A DNA stretch of 64,000 nt from Flavobacteriaceae bacterium (GTDB lineage: Bacteria > Bacteroidota > Bacteroidia > Flavobacteriales > Flavobacteriaceae): positions 62,001-126,000 of the forward strand of contig CANKLE010000004.1 of assembly GCA_947483075.1 (NCBI GenBank), given 5' to 3'. A program made the translations under genes and the position numbers. Shown here piece after piece: positions 25,071-33,531 of the stretch. Under the pieces are notes generated by a model. The model worked only from the letters and a program-made list of their open reading frames with translations. It was not told the origin of the DNA and made no database searches. Position 1 is the stretch's first letter; each line of letters opens with the position of its first letter.

Positions 25071-25694
25071 TTAGAATTTGTAGATCAAACCAACTTTAGC
25101 AGCAGCAAAAATGTTGTTGTATTGTTTGTTGATGTCCAAGGTCATAGAAGTAGTTTTTACGTCGCCAGTTTTTGAAGTATTGTAGCTAAACACATCGTTC
25201 AAACCAAAATCTACAGCCCATTTAGAAGTAATCCAGTAGTTTACTCCAATACCAGCACCTAAACCAAGTGTAGCAGTTTTTTCTGCACCATTACCACCGT
25301 TGTCATTTGAACCAGAAACTAATCCAAAGTTTGTATAGGTTTTGAAACGCTCACCTACATTTAAAAAGTAGTATCTACCACCAATTTTGATGTTAGTCTG
25401 TTTTGATTTATCAGCATCTACTGCAGGAGTTGTTCCAACAGCTGGTTTTGCAGCTAAATCATTTGCAGTTAATTCTAACCCAACTGTCAAAGCCAAATTG
25501 TCAGATAAAAAATAACCAAATTCTGGAGCAATTGTGTTTGAAGTAGATTTTACACCTCCATTATCTTCAGAAAAATAGTGAATTGTACCACCTAAATACA
25601 TGTCTCCTGAGGCGAAACCATAAGACTCTTTGTCTTGCGCGTTAGCAAAACCGAATGCACATACTGCAATTGCAGATAAAATAATTTTTTTCAT
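25071..25694 (-). CDS. Outer-membrane beta-barrel protein, paralogue 2
   Basis: A 207-residue barrel with signal peptide MKKIILSAIAVCAFGFANAQ, nearly identical to that of the neighbouring gene. Strand-like segments include IAPEFGYFLSDNLALTVGLEL, IKIGGRYYFL and LGAGIGVNYWITSKWAVDFGL, ending in AAKVGLIYKF. It belongs to the generic bacteroidetal 8-stranded barrel class (OMP_b-brl). The barrel sequences diverge more than the signal peptides and 3' ends, so this is an old or recombined duplication. A TACTTTTG -7 box lies 29 nt upstream and tandem 12-mers lie further upstream. Confidence 0.8.
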   Translation of the reverse strand: MKKIILSAIAVCAFGFANAQDKESYGFASGDMYLGGTIHYFSEDNGGVKSTSNTIAPEFGYFLSDNLALTVGLELTANDLAAKPAVGTTPAVDADKSKQTNIKIGGRYYFLNVGERFKTYTNFGLVSGSNDNGGNGAEKTATLGLGAGIGVNYWITSKWAVDFGLNDVFSYNTSKTGDVKTTSMTLDINKQYNNIFAAAKVGLIYKF

Positions 25695-25722
25695 AATTAA
25701 AGTTTGTTTAAAATTAGTATGT

Positions 25723-25730
25723 CAAAAGTA
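25723..25730 (-). promoter_or_regulatory. Candidate -7 box (TACTTTTG) for outer-membrane protein gene 2
   Basis: A reverse-strand TACTTTTG matches TAnnTTTG, 29 nt before the ATG at 25694. No good -33 box at standard spacing. Confidence 0.5.
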
Positions 25731-25769
25731 TAGGGAACAAAAACGTTTTCGTTAAAATGAAATCTGCAG

Positions 25770-25793
25770 TTATTAACAAAGTTATTAACAAAG
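25770..25793. repeat. Tandem 12-bp direct repeat GTTATTAACAAA x2
   Basis: Two exact copies sit 40-63 nt upstream of the -7 box of the barrel gene. The core GTTATTAAC is nearly palindromic. It may be a regulator site. The rest of the 335-nt gap (25695-26029) is AT-rich and holds no ORF, only the terminator of the lipoprotein gene and a 7-bp inverted pair ACCCCAA/TTGGGGT at 25866 and 25922. Confidence 0.6.
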
Positions 25794-25975
25794 AATAATA
25801 GCTGAGTAGAATAAAACCCCATAAATAGTACTAAACCTCAGCCGCGGCACAAAAAAATGTTGATAACCCCAACTGTTTCTATAAATTGGTTCGTAGTTGA
25901 ATTGGTTTTATTCTCTCTCATTTGGGGTAAAGAGATTAAAAATTAGTATGGTTTACCATAATAAAAAAACTGCTA

Positions 25976-26010
25976 AATAAAAAAAGCCCTTATGCAATGC
26001 AAAAGGGCTT
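25976..26010 (-). terminator. Rho-independent terminator of the lipoprotein/barrel operon
   Basis: Stem AAGCCCTT/AAGGGCTT (25984-25991 with 26003-26010); on the reverse strand it is followed by a T tract. It lies 20 nt past the stop of the gene at 26030. Confidence 0.85.
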
Positions 26011-26029
26011 TGAGTTTATTCAAGTAGAA

Positions 26030-26497
26030 TTATTTTCTGATTAATTTAATGTAAGTATCGACAAGAGTTATATTATCCATATCATAAACTTGTCCAATTA
26101 ATTCTGAGCCAGAAAGTGAGACGATGTGAAATTTGCTTTCCCCCGTAGTTGGTGGCGTTGTGGAATCATCAACATAAGTAAAGATTAGATCATCCCCTTC
26201 TTTCCGCCATGTACTCGAAAAGCTTGATGGTGCATTGCTTTGTAACTCACAAACATTTGTTTGTGTATTGACAGAATAACTCTCTGAGTATATACTGCCA
26301 TCGGCATTATATTGTTCAAAACTTTGAGCCTCACAAGCATCATCTGTATTCGTGGCCCAAACGATAGTTGTTCCACTTCCTTTTGCACCATCTGTATAAA
26401 AGTGCCATTTTCCTACTACACTGGGTGCGCTTTCTTTGCTGCACGAAAGAGTAATCACGGCGGCTATTAAGCCTAAAATCAATGTTATTTTTTTCAT
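26030..26497 (-). CDS. Lipocalin-like lipoprotein
   Basis: A 155-residue lipoprotein (MKKITLILGLIAAVITLSC, Cys 19). The mature part starts VVGKWHFYTDG and contains STWRKEGDDLIFTYVDD and LIGQVYDMDN, resembling the lipocalin-like domains common in Bacteroidota. It is last in a three-gene reverse-strand run with a barrel protein (26-nt gap) and another lipoprotein. Function unknown; probably faces the periplasm or surface. Confidence 0.7.
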   Translation of the reverse strand: MKKITLILGLIAAVITLSCSKESAPSVVGKWHFYTDGAKGSGTTIVWATNTDDACEAQSFEQYNADGSIYSESYSVNTQTNVCELQSNAPSSFSSTWRKEGDDLIFTYVDDSTTPPTTGESKFHIVSLSGSELIGQVYDMDNITLVDTYIKLIRK

Positions 26498-26523
26498 TTT
26501 GTTTTAGTTTAGATCGGGATTAA

Positions 26524-27048
26524 TTAAAATACGATATATCCTATTGAAACCGAAAGATTACGCGTAGCATTTCCTTCATAGATCAATTCAGAACCTAAAT
26601 AATAACGTGCACCAATGTTTAATTTATCCATTTGATAAGAGAAATCCAACAACATTCCTTGGTCGTTTGCAGGGGTTAATTTAGTAGTTCCAAAATCTGA
26701 TTTTTGTTGACCACCCCAACCATATGCATATTGGTATCCGAAACCTAAAGCTAAATCGCCAAATTTGCGTTTCAAAATAACAGGAATATCAATAAAGGTA
26801 TAATCTGTAGTTGTTCTACCAATTTCATAGGAAATCGTGTTGTAGTTTAATTCCCCTTGAAGGGCAACATTATCACTGATGTCCATGTTTTCGAAATAAC
26901 CTATTCCGAAATTTAATTTTCCTTTGGCATCATTTTTTACATCATCTGTAAAGGCCGGTGAGTTCAAAATAAACTTAAATCCGCCTTGTATATCTTGTGC
27001 TTGCATACTGATCGTAAACAAAGCAAAAATTGCTATAATTTTTTTCAT
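26524..27048 (-). CDS. Outer-membrane beta-barrel protein
   Basis: A 174-residue protein with a short signal peptide MKKIIAIFALFTISMQAQ. Barrel-like strands (LNFGIGYFENMDISDNVALQGELNY, FIDIPVILKRKFGDLALGFGYQYAYGW, LNIGARYYLGSELIY) end in LSVSIGYIVF. It is the same general class as the two barrels at 24388 and 25071 but not a close paralogue. It lies between two lipoprotein genes with short gaps (26 and 32 nt), so it is probably in one operon with them. Confidence 0.75.
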   Translation of the reverse strand: MKKIIAIFALFTISMQAQDIQGGFKFILNSPAFTDDVKNDAKGKLNFGIGYFENMDISDNVALQGELNYNTISYEIGRTTTDYTFIDIPVILKRKFGDLALGFGYQYAYGWGGQQKSDFGTTKLTPANDQGMLLDFSYQMDKLNIGARYYLGSELIYEGNATRNLSVSIGYIVF

Positions 27049-27080
27049 GTTATCTCTATTATACTAGTGTTAAACTTGGG

Positions 27081-27566
27081 TTATCTGGCGATAAAATCAC
27101 CTTTGTAATTTGGACTGCAATGGTCACAATACTCTTGTTGGTAAATTTTGTTAATTGTACCCGCATATCCATTTACTTTCACGTGTATTCTTTTGAAGAA
27201 TACCCATCTTTCAATATCAACAACATAATTTGGATGAACAATCAAATCCGTTTTAGAATCAATCACCGCTTTGTAGGCAGCTGCAGATTTGGCACGATTC
27301 ACTTTTGAAGAGAATAAGCCCGATTTGGCTGAATAGTCTACACCCTCGGCATAACTTTTGTCTCCAGAAAGTCTAAAGCATAAAAAATAAAGCGCATTAG
27401 ATTCTCCAGCGATTTTCTTAGTCACATCTACAGTAATATCTGCATCGAGTGGTCTAATGTTTTCTCCTACCGAAATAGGGGTAGAAATTGTACCCGCTAA
27501 AGTTGATTTACAACTTGTGGTCATTAATGCCAAGGCAAGGATTGGCAATAAAAGCATTTTTTTCAT
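27081..27566 (-). CDS. Uncharacterised lipoprotein, possibly TRL-like
   Basis: A 161-residue lipoprotein with type II signal MKKMLLLPILALALMTTSC (Cys 19). The mature region contains AKSAAAYKAVIDSKTDLIVHPNYVV, a pattern seen in bacterial TRL-like lipoproteins, and a C-terminal CDHC pair. I do not assign a function. It is the first gene of the three-gene unit and has a -7 box TATTTTTG about 26 nt upstream. Confidence 0.65.
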   Translation of the reverse strand: MKKMLLLPILALALMTTSCKSTLAGTISTPISVGENIRPLDADITVDVTKKIAGESNALYFLCFRLSGDKSYAEGVDYSAKSGLFSSKVNRAKSAAAYKAVIDSKTDLIVHPNYVVDIERWVFFKRIHVKVNGYAGTINKIYQQEYCDHCSPNYKGDFIAR

Positions 27567-27591
27567 AATTAGTTATTTAATGTTTATTTTT

Positions 27592-27625
27592 CAAAAATAG
27601 GATTTTTCACATGTACTATCGCCAA
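27592..27625 (-). promoter_or_regulatory. Promoter of the lipoprotein/barrel operon (TTG-N23-TATTTTTG)
   Basis: A reverse-strand -33 TTG (27625-27623) and -7 TATTTTTG (27599-27592). The 23-nt spacer is at the upper end of the accepted range. Confidence 0.45.
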
Positions 27626-27671
27626 GTGGTATTATGATTTTATTAACATTTTAAGCTCCCCAATTATTTGT

Positions 27672-27679
27672 TACTTTTG
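27672..27679 (+). promoter_or_regulatory. Candidate -7 box (TACTTTTG) for aroQ
   Basis: TACTTTTG lies 18 nt before the aroQ ATG at 27698 and overlaps the extended ORF of the track, arguing for the ATG start. The -33 box is not evident. Confidence 0.5.
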
Positions 27680-27697
27680 TTTTCAAATAAACGATCC

Positions 27698-28126
27698 ATG
27701 CAATCCAAAAAAATCCTGATCATCAACGGCCCGAATTTAAACTTATTAGGTGTGCGTGAGCCTTCTATATATGGAGCTGAAACTTTTGAATCCTTTTTGG
27801 CGCAATTGCAAACAAACCATCCGGCGGCTGCGCTTTCTTATTTTCAGAGCAATATAGAAGGAGAACTTATAAACAAAATTCAAGAAGCCGGTTTTGGCGC
27901 AGTAGATGGCATCATACTCAACGCCGCCGCCTACACCCACACCTCGGTAGGTATAGCCGATGCAGTAAAAGCAATCTCCTGTCCGGTGATAGAAGTACAC
28001 ATCTCCAACACCTATGCCCGCGAGAGCTTTCGCCATCATTCCTATATCGCGCCGCATGCCAAAGGTGTAATCGTGGGTTTCGGATTACACAGTTATACCT
28101 TGGCCTTGCAATCGTTTTTACTTTAA
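27698..28126 (+). CDS. aroQ: 3-dehydroquinate dehydratase, type II
   Basis: Catalyses dehydration of 3-dehydroquinate to 3-dehydroshikimate in the shikimate pathway, as a cytoplasmic dodecamer. Motifs: INGPNLNLLGVREPSIYG with the catalytic Tyr, ILNAAAYTHTSVGIADA, EVHISNTYARESFRHHSY and a final GFGLHSYTLAL. The track ORF starts at a TTG; the ATG at 27698 gives MQSKKILIINGPN and a normal 142 residues. A TACTTTTG box sits 18 nt upstream. The DUF5686 gene follows after 9 nt. Confidence 0.95.
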   Translation: MQSKKILIINGPNLNLLGVREPSIYGAETFESFLAQLQTNHPAAALSYFQSNIEGELINKIQEAGFGAVDGIILNAAAYTHTSVGIADAVKAISCPVIEVHISNTYARESFRHHSYIAPHAKGVIVGFGLHSYTLALQSFLL

Positions 28127-28135
28127 TAATAAGAT

Positions 28136-30592
28136 ATGAAAAATAGTCTATTACTTTGGGTTTGCCTGATGGGAATCACTGCTTTTGCCCAACTCAAAGG
28201 AACCGTGCGCGACGAAAAAGGCCTCCCGTTGCCGCAAGTTTCGGTCTACTACGAAAACACCTATACTGGCACCACGACCAACGACAAAGGCCAATTTGAA
28301 ATTGGCAAGCAAACCAAAACTTTGGTATTTCAGTACTTGGGCTACCAAACCAAAAAAATAGTGATCTCAGCCGAAACCAATTCCCCACTGGAAGTTATTC
28401 TTGCCGAAGCTAATATTACCCTCAACGAAGTGGTCATCAACACCAAAATTAATCCGGCCAATGCCATTATCAAAGCGGCCATTGCGGCACGCAAAGTCAA
28501 TGCCATCAAAAACGAAAATTACAGCACCGATTTTTATTCTCGTGGGCTATTTAAAATAAACAAAGCGCCAAAAAAAATATTGGGCCAAAAATTTGATGCC
28601 TTTGATGAAATCCTAGACTCCACGCGCAGCGGCATTTTATATTTGTCAGAAACGGTTTCAAAACTCACCTACAGCAAACCCAATCGCCTTGACGAAGTAA
28701 TTGTAGCCTCAAAAGTGAGCGGCAACGACAACGGCTTTAGCTTCAATACCGCCGCCTCGGCCGAATTTGATTTTTATGCCAACTCCCTGCCTTTTCAGGT
28801 GGATGTCATTTCGCCCATTGCCCAAAATGCTTTCAATTATTACAAATACCAATTGGAAGGCACTTTTTTTGACGACCAAAATCACCAAATCAACAAAATC
28901 AAAATAACCCCCAAACGCGATACCGAACCCACTTTTACCGGCTACATTTATATTGCCGATGACAGCTGGGCGATCTATGCGGTCGATGTGCACATAGCCG
29001 GAAATCTCATCCAATTTCCCGCGTTGACTAGCTTGAGCATTAACCAAAGTTTTAGCTTTAACAGCACCGACAATCGCTGGACGAAAAACACGCAAAAATT
29101 AAGCTTCGAAGCGGGCATGTTGCAAATAAAAATTGCAGGCGGATTTACCTATGTCTACTCAAACTATAATTTTGAACCGGTAGAAGCCAAAAAAACCAAC
29201 AAACGTGAAGTATTGCGTTTTGAACTCAATGCCAACAAAAAAGATGTGACTTACTGGAACAACGCCCGTCCGGTGCCACTCACCGAAGAAGAAGGCAAAG
29301 ATTACCTAAAGAAAGAGGTTTTGCAGACCAAGAAAAAATCAAAGACCTATTTGGATTCAATTGATCACAAAAGCAATAAATTTGAATTGCTTGATCTCAT
29401 CACGGGCTACACCTACAAAAATTCGTTTGCCAAAAAACAGATTGAATACGCCGGATTTTTAAAAGGCGTCGAATACAATACCGTGCAGGGCTGGAACCTC
29501 AGCACCGAATTGAGTTACCGCAAACGCAGTGCCGAAGAACGCACCTATTATTATATTGGCAGCAAACTCAATTATGGCATAGCCGATGCAAAATTTAGAG
29601 GGGTGCTTTTTTACAACCAAAAATTCAGCACCCAAACCCAAGCCAAATTAGGAATTGCAGGCGGAAGTGAATTGGCTCAATTTAATGGCGAAAATCCCAT
29701 TTCTGGCTTGGTCAATTCGGTGAGTACTTTGTTTTTTAAAGACAATTACGCCAAATACTACGCCAAAAATTTTGTGGAGTTGCGCTACGAACAAGAAGTA
29801 GTGAATGGGGTTTTTCTAACAGGCAAATTTGAATTTTCCGAACGCAAACCCGAATTCAACCATGCCGATTATGTAGTCTACAACAAAGAAATTCCGTATA
29901 CCTCAAACAACCCGTTAGATCCCACCAATTATACTTCGGCCGCTATTGAACGGCACCAATTGGGCAAACTTCAGGTGCAAGCCAAGTTTCGTATAAATCA
30001 GGAATATTGGTCGCGTCCAGACGGAAAATTCAATCTACCCAACGACAACTACCCCGAACTGGGCTTACAATGGGAACAAGGCGTTTTGGGCACAGACAAA
30101 AAATACAATTTCAGTTTGGTGAGCAGCACCCTAGATTACCAGCTGTCGCTTCACAACAAAGGAGTGATGAGCCTGCACGCTGAAGCCGGAAAATTTCTCC
30201 ATGCCAAACAAATTGCCTTTGTCGATTTTAAACACTTTAACGGCAACCAAACGCATTTTGGCAACCAAGAGCAGTACCTAAATCGATTTAATTTACTGCC
30301 CTATTACAGCAGCAGTACCAACGATGCGTTCGTACAAGTACATGCCGAACACGACGACCAAGGCTATGTAATGAATAAAATTCCCCTACTCAAAAAGTTG
30401 CAGTCAACTCTCATTGTAGGCTACCATATTTTGAGTATTCCCAACCAATTGCCCTACCAAGAAATAAGCGTAGGCTTGAATAATTTGGGCTACGGAAAAG
30501 TAAAATTCTTTCGAATCGATTACGTGCGCAATTACCAAAACGGCTACTTGGGCGACGGGGTAATTTTTGGTGTGAAAATTCTAAATTTATAA
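28136..30592 (+). CDS. DUF5686 outer-membrane protein with carboxypeptidase-regulatory domain
   Basis: An 818-residue protein with signal peptide MKNSLLLWVCLMGITAFAQ. Residues about 20-100 are a CarboxypepD_reg-like domain (LKGTVRDEKGLPLPQVSVYYENTYTG). Then comes the DUF5686 region (NPANAIIKAAIAARKVN, NYSTDFYSRGLF) and a long beta-rich C-terminal half compatible with a barrel, ending GDGVIFGVKILNL. The function of this Bacteroidota-specific family is not established. It is probably co-transcribed with aroQ, 9 nt upstream, and ends 5 nt before the convergent CDF gene. Confidence 0.85.
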   Translation: MKNSLLLWVCLMGITAFAQLKGTVRDEKGLPLPQVSVYYENTYTGTTTNDKGQFEIGKQTKTLVFQYLGYQTKKIVISAETNSPLEVILAEANITLNEVVINTKINPANAIIKAAIAARKVNAIKNENYSTDFYSRGLFKINKAPKKILGQKFDAFDEILDSTRSGILYLSETVSKLTYSKPNRLDEVIVASKVSGNDNGFSFNTAASAEFDFYANSLPFQVDVISPIAQNAFNYYKYQLEGTFFDDQNHQINKIKITPKRDTEPTFTGYIYIADDSWAIYAVDVHIAGNLIQFPALTSLSINQSFSFNSTDNRWTKNTQKLSFEAGMLQIKIAGGFTYVYSNYNFEPVEAKKTNKREVLRFELNANKKDVTYWNNARPVPLTEEEGKDYLKKEVLQTKKKSKTYLDSIDHKSNKFELLDLITGYTYKNSFAKKQIEYAGFLKGVEYNTVQGWNLSTELSYRKRSAEERTYYYIGSKLNYGIADAKFRGVLFYNQKFSTQTQAKLGIAGGSELAQFNGENPISGLVNSVSTLFFKDNYAKYYAKNFVELRYEQEVVNGVFLTGKFEFSERKPEFNHADYVVYNKEIPYTSNNPLDPTNYTSAAIERHQLGKLQVQAKFRINQEYWSRPDGKFNLPNDNYPELGLQWEQGVLGTDKKYNFSLVSSTLDYQLSLHNKGVMSLHAEAGKFLHAKQIAFVDFKHFNGNQTHFGNQEQYLNRFNLLPYYSSSTNDAFVQVHAEHDDQGYVMNKIPLLKKLQSTLIVGYHILSIPNQLPYQEISVGLNNLGYGKVKFFRIDYVRNYQNGYLGDGVIFGVKILNL

Positions 30593-30596
30593 GAAC

Positions 30597-31472
30597 CTAA
30601 TTTTCGTGGTGGGGTTCAATGTGAATGAGTACATGTCCCAACTCGGGTAGTTCAGCACGCAAAGTATCTTTGAGTTGGTGTGCAATATCGTGGCCTTCTC
30701 GCACAGGAATTTGACCATCGACCACGGCATGTAAATCAACGTGGTATTTCATGCCCGATTTTCGGATAAAACACTTTTCGGTATCCCGCACGCCAGGTAC
30801 ACGATGTGCGACGACTCTAATTTTGTCAATTAAATCGTCGTATACATGTTCATCCATAATTTCGCCCAAAGCCGGTCGAAAAATTAAATAACTGTTGTAT
30901 AAAATAAAGCCAGCAGCAAACAAAGCCGCCCAATCATCGGCAGATTCGTAGCCCTTTCCCATGAGTAAAGCAACCGAAATTCCGATAAAAGCGGCTATCG
31001 AGGTAATTGCATCACTGCGGTGGTGCCATGCGTCGGCTTTCAATGCCGAACTGTTGGATTGATTGGCGCGCAACATTACTTTGCGGAAGGAAAATTCTTT
31101 CCATAAAATGATCACACCCAAGAAAAGTAAAGTCCACGATTTGGGCAAGGCATGGGGTGTTCCAATATTCAAGATACTTTCGTAGGCAATTATTGTTGCA
31201 GAGGTTATTAAAAAACCCACCACCAAAAAGGTAATGAGTGGTTCTGCCCTTCCGTGTCCATAGGGATGATTCTCGTCGGCGGGTTTGTTGGAATATTTAA
31301 TGCCAAACAATACCAAAAAAGAAGAGAAAATATCGGTTGTCGACTCAATGGCATCGGCTATTAAGGCATACGAATTTCCAAAATACCCGGCCACTCCTTT
31401 TACGAGTGCCAAGCAAGCATTGCTTATGATGCTGAAATAAGTCGCATTAATAGCGGTTTGCTGGTTTGACAT
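30597..31472 (-). CDS. Cation diffusion facilitator (CDF) transporter
   Basis: A divalent metal/proton antiporter of 291 residues in the inner membrane, exporting Zn2+, Fe2+, Mn2+ or similar. Six hydrophobic helices fit about residues 10-215, with metal-site residues in LIADAIESTTDIFSS (helix 2), ENHPYGHGRAEP and KADAWHHRSDAITS (helix 5). A cytoplasmic C-terminal domain follows (KYHVDLHAVVDGQIPVREGHDIA). Metal specificity is not predictable. It is last in the murA transcription unit (3-nt gap). Confidence 0.9.
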   Translation of the reverse strand: MSNQQTAINATYFSIISNACLALVKGVAGYFGNSYALIADAIESTTDIFSSFLVLFGIKYSNKPADENHPYGHGRAEPLITFLVVGFLITSATIIAYESILNIGTPHALPKSWTLLFLGVIILWKEFSFRKVMLRANQSNSSALKADAWHHRSDAITSIAAFIGISVALLMGKGYESADDWAALFAAGFILYNSYLIFRPALGEIMDEHVYDDLIDKIRVVAHRVPGVRDTEKCFIRKSGMKYHVDLHAVVDGQIPVREGHDIAHQLKDTLRAELPELGHVLIHIEPHHEN

Positions 31473-31475
31473 GAT

Positions 31476-32786
31476 TTAGACGCGAACAATATTAGCGCCC
31501 AAGGCACGCAAACGTTCGTCAATGCGTTCGTAACCGCGGTCAATTTGTTCGATGTTTTGTATGGTGCTGGTACCTTTGGCTGATAGGGCGGCGATTAACA
31601 ACGAAATTCCCGCACGAATATCGGGCGAAGACATGGTGGTTGCTTTGAGCTGGGATTTGAAATTGTGTCCCATCACTACCGCACGGTGCGGATCACACAA
31701 CATGATTTTGGCGCCCATATCGATTAGTTTATCGACAAAGAACAATCGACTTTCGAACATTTTTTGGTGAATCAACACATCGCCATTGGCTTGGGTAGCC
31801 ACCACCAAAACGATGCTCAGTAAATCGGGAGTAAATCCGGGCCAGGGCGCATCGGCTATGGTTAGGATCGATCCGTCGATGTCGGTTTTAATTTCGTAGC
31901 CGTCTTTGTGTTCGGGAATATAAATGTCGTCGCCGCGTCGCTCTAAGGTAATTCCCAGTTTGCGGAAGGTATTGGGAATTACACCCAAATTGTCCCAACT
32001 CACATTTTTGATGGTAATTTCACTTCTTGTCATGGCAGCCAATCCAATCCAGCTGCCTATCTCGATCATGTCGGGCAAAATGCGGTGTTCGCAGCCGCCC
32101 AATTGATTTACACCTTCTATTGTAAGCATGTTTGATCCTACTCCACTGATGTTGGCCCCCATGCTGTTGAGCATTTTGCACAATTGTTGCAAATAGGGTT
32201 CGCAAGCGGCATTGTAGATGGTAGTTGTGCCTTTGGCTAATACCGCCGCCATCACAATATTGGCTGTTCCGGTTACTGAGGCTTCGTCGAGTAACATATA
32301 GGTTCCGGTGAGGCCATTGGGCGCTTCAACGCCATAAAAATGGTCTTCGCGGTTGTATCGAAAAGCAGCGCCCAAATTGATGAACCCTTCAAAGTGCGTA
32401 TCCAAACGTCTGCGACCAATTTTGTCCCCTCCGGGTTTCGGAATGTATCCTTTGCCAAAACGCGCCAATAAAGGCCCTACGATCATGATTGATCCACGCA
32501 GGGAACCGCCTTCTTTTTTAAAGGCTTCGGTTTCTAAGTAGCCCACATTTACTTCGTCGGCTTGAAAGGTGATCGAACCGGGTCCGTTTTTTTGAATTTT
32601 AACGCCCAAATTACCCAATAAAGTAATGAGTTTATTGACGTCAATAATATCGGGTATGTTGTTGATTGTTACTTTTTCGGGGGTCAATAAAACCGCGCAC
32701 AAAATTTGCAATGCTTCGTTTTTGGCCCCTTGTGGACTGATCTCGCCTTTGAGTCTGATGCCTCCTTCTATTTTAAAAGTTCCCAT
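31476..32786 (-). CDS. murA: UDP-N-acetylglucosamine 1-carboxyvinyltransferase MurA, Asp variant
   Basis: The first committed enzyme of peptidoglycan synthesis: it transfers enolpyruvate from PEP to UDP-GlcNAc. 436 residues with GAKNEALQ (Lys/Asn pair at 22-23), PGGDKIGRRRLDTHF, MIEIGSWIGLAAMT and FPTD-equivalent PWPGFTPDLLS. The catalytic loop reads GGD (Asp 121) where the E. coli enzyme has GGC (Cys 115), the residue alkylated by fosfomycin. It is preceded by DUF4290 (28 nt) and DUF493 genes and followed by the CDF gene. Confidence 0.95.
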   Translation of the reverse strand: MGTFKIEGGIRLKGEISPQGAKNEALQILCAVLLTPEKVTINNIPDIIDVNKLITLLGNLGVKIQKNGPGSITFQADEVNVGYLETEAFKKEGGSLRGSIMIVGPLLARFGKGYIPKPGGDKIGRRRLDTHFEGFINLGAAFRYNREDHFYGVEAPNGLTGTYMLLDEASVTGTANIVMAAVLAKGTTTIYNAACEPYLQQLCKMLNSMGANISGVGSNMLTIEGVNQLGGCEHRILPDMIEIGSWIGLAAMTRSEITIKNVSWDNLGVIPNTFRKLGITLERRGDDIYIPEHKDGYEIKTDIDGSILTIADAPWPGFTPDLLSIVLVVATQANGDVLIHQKMFESRLFFVDKLIDMGAKIMLCDPHRAVVMGHNFKSQLKATTMSSPDIRAGISLLIAALSAKGTSTIQNIEQIDRGYERIDERLRALGANIVRV

Positions 32787-32814
32787 ATGCTTTGGTATTT
32801 TGACTGCTTAGTTG

Positions 32815-33528
32815 CTATTGGTTTTGTTTAAAATTGTTGTTTTTTTGAAAAGGTTTTGGTTTCTTTTTGTTTTGAATTTTTCCGGGTATGGCGGTCACAA
32901 TTTTGTTGGACATGCGTTTGTTGGTGCGCATCAAATCGGTAGTGTTCACTAACTCTTCGGCACCGTGTATCAGATTCAATTTGCCGTCGGACAATTCGTA
33001 TAAATGTTCGAAAATTACGTCGTCTTTTACGGTGTCTTTGTTCCAACTCAAATAGGATTTCTTCATGTGGTTGGCAATCACCTTAACCAAAGCACTTTTC
33101 ATTTCGCCTTCTTCCCAGTTGTTGGCTACATCGATCATGTACTTGATGTTGTTGCCATAAAAACGGTACTTCGGAAAATTTTGTGGGTAATTGAGCGGAT
33201 CGGGTTTAAGCTGCAGCACCTCGCGTGAAGGAATGGGATAGGGTGAATCTACGTCTAATTTAAAATCAGACATGATAAACAACTGATCCCATAATTTGTG
33301 CTGAAAATCGAGCACGTCCCGCAGATGCGGATTCAAACTGCCCATCACTTGAATAATGTGCTTGGCCACTTTGTTTCGCTCTTCGCGATCGGCAATTTCA
33401 GTAACTTGATCGATGAGTTTTTGCAAATGACGTCCGTATTCGGGGATAATGAGGGGATTGCGCTCCGAATTGTATTCTAAATTGCCCACCACGTCATTGG
33501 CGTTTTCTTTGATGTATTTTGAAACCAT
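32815..33528 (-). CDS. DUF4290 domain-containing protein
   Basis: A 237-residue cytoplasmic protein of the Bacteroidota family DUF4290. Characteristic stretches are LEYNSERNPLIIPEYGRHLQ, IIQVMGSLNPHLRDVLDFQHKLWDQLFIMS and YRFYGNNIKYMIDVANNWEEGEM. The C-terminal ~30 residues are a basic low-complexity tail (KIQNKKKPKPFQKNNNFK), perhaps nucleic-acid binding. Function unknown. Its place between DUF493 and murA in one tight unit suggests co-expression with cell wall synthesis. Confidence 0.85.
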   Translation of the reverse strand: MVSKYIKENANDVVGNLEYNSERNPLIIPEYGRHLQKLIDQVTEIADREERNKVAKHIIQVMGSLNPHLRDVLDFQHKLWDQLFIMSDFKLDVDSPYPIPSREVLQLKPDPLNYPQNFPKYRFYGNNIKYMIDVANNWEEGEMKSALVKVIANHMKKSYLSWNKDTVKDDVIFEHLYELSDGKLNLIHGAEELVNTTDLMRTNKRMSNKIVTAIPGKIQNKKKPKPFQKNNNFKQNQ

Positions 33529-33531
33529 AAT

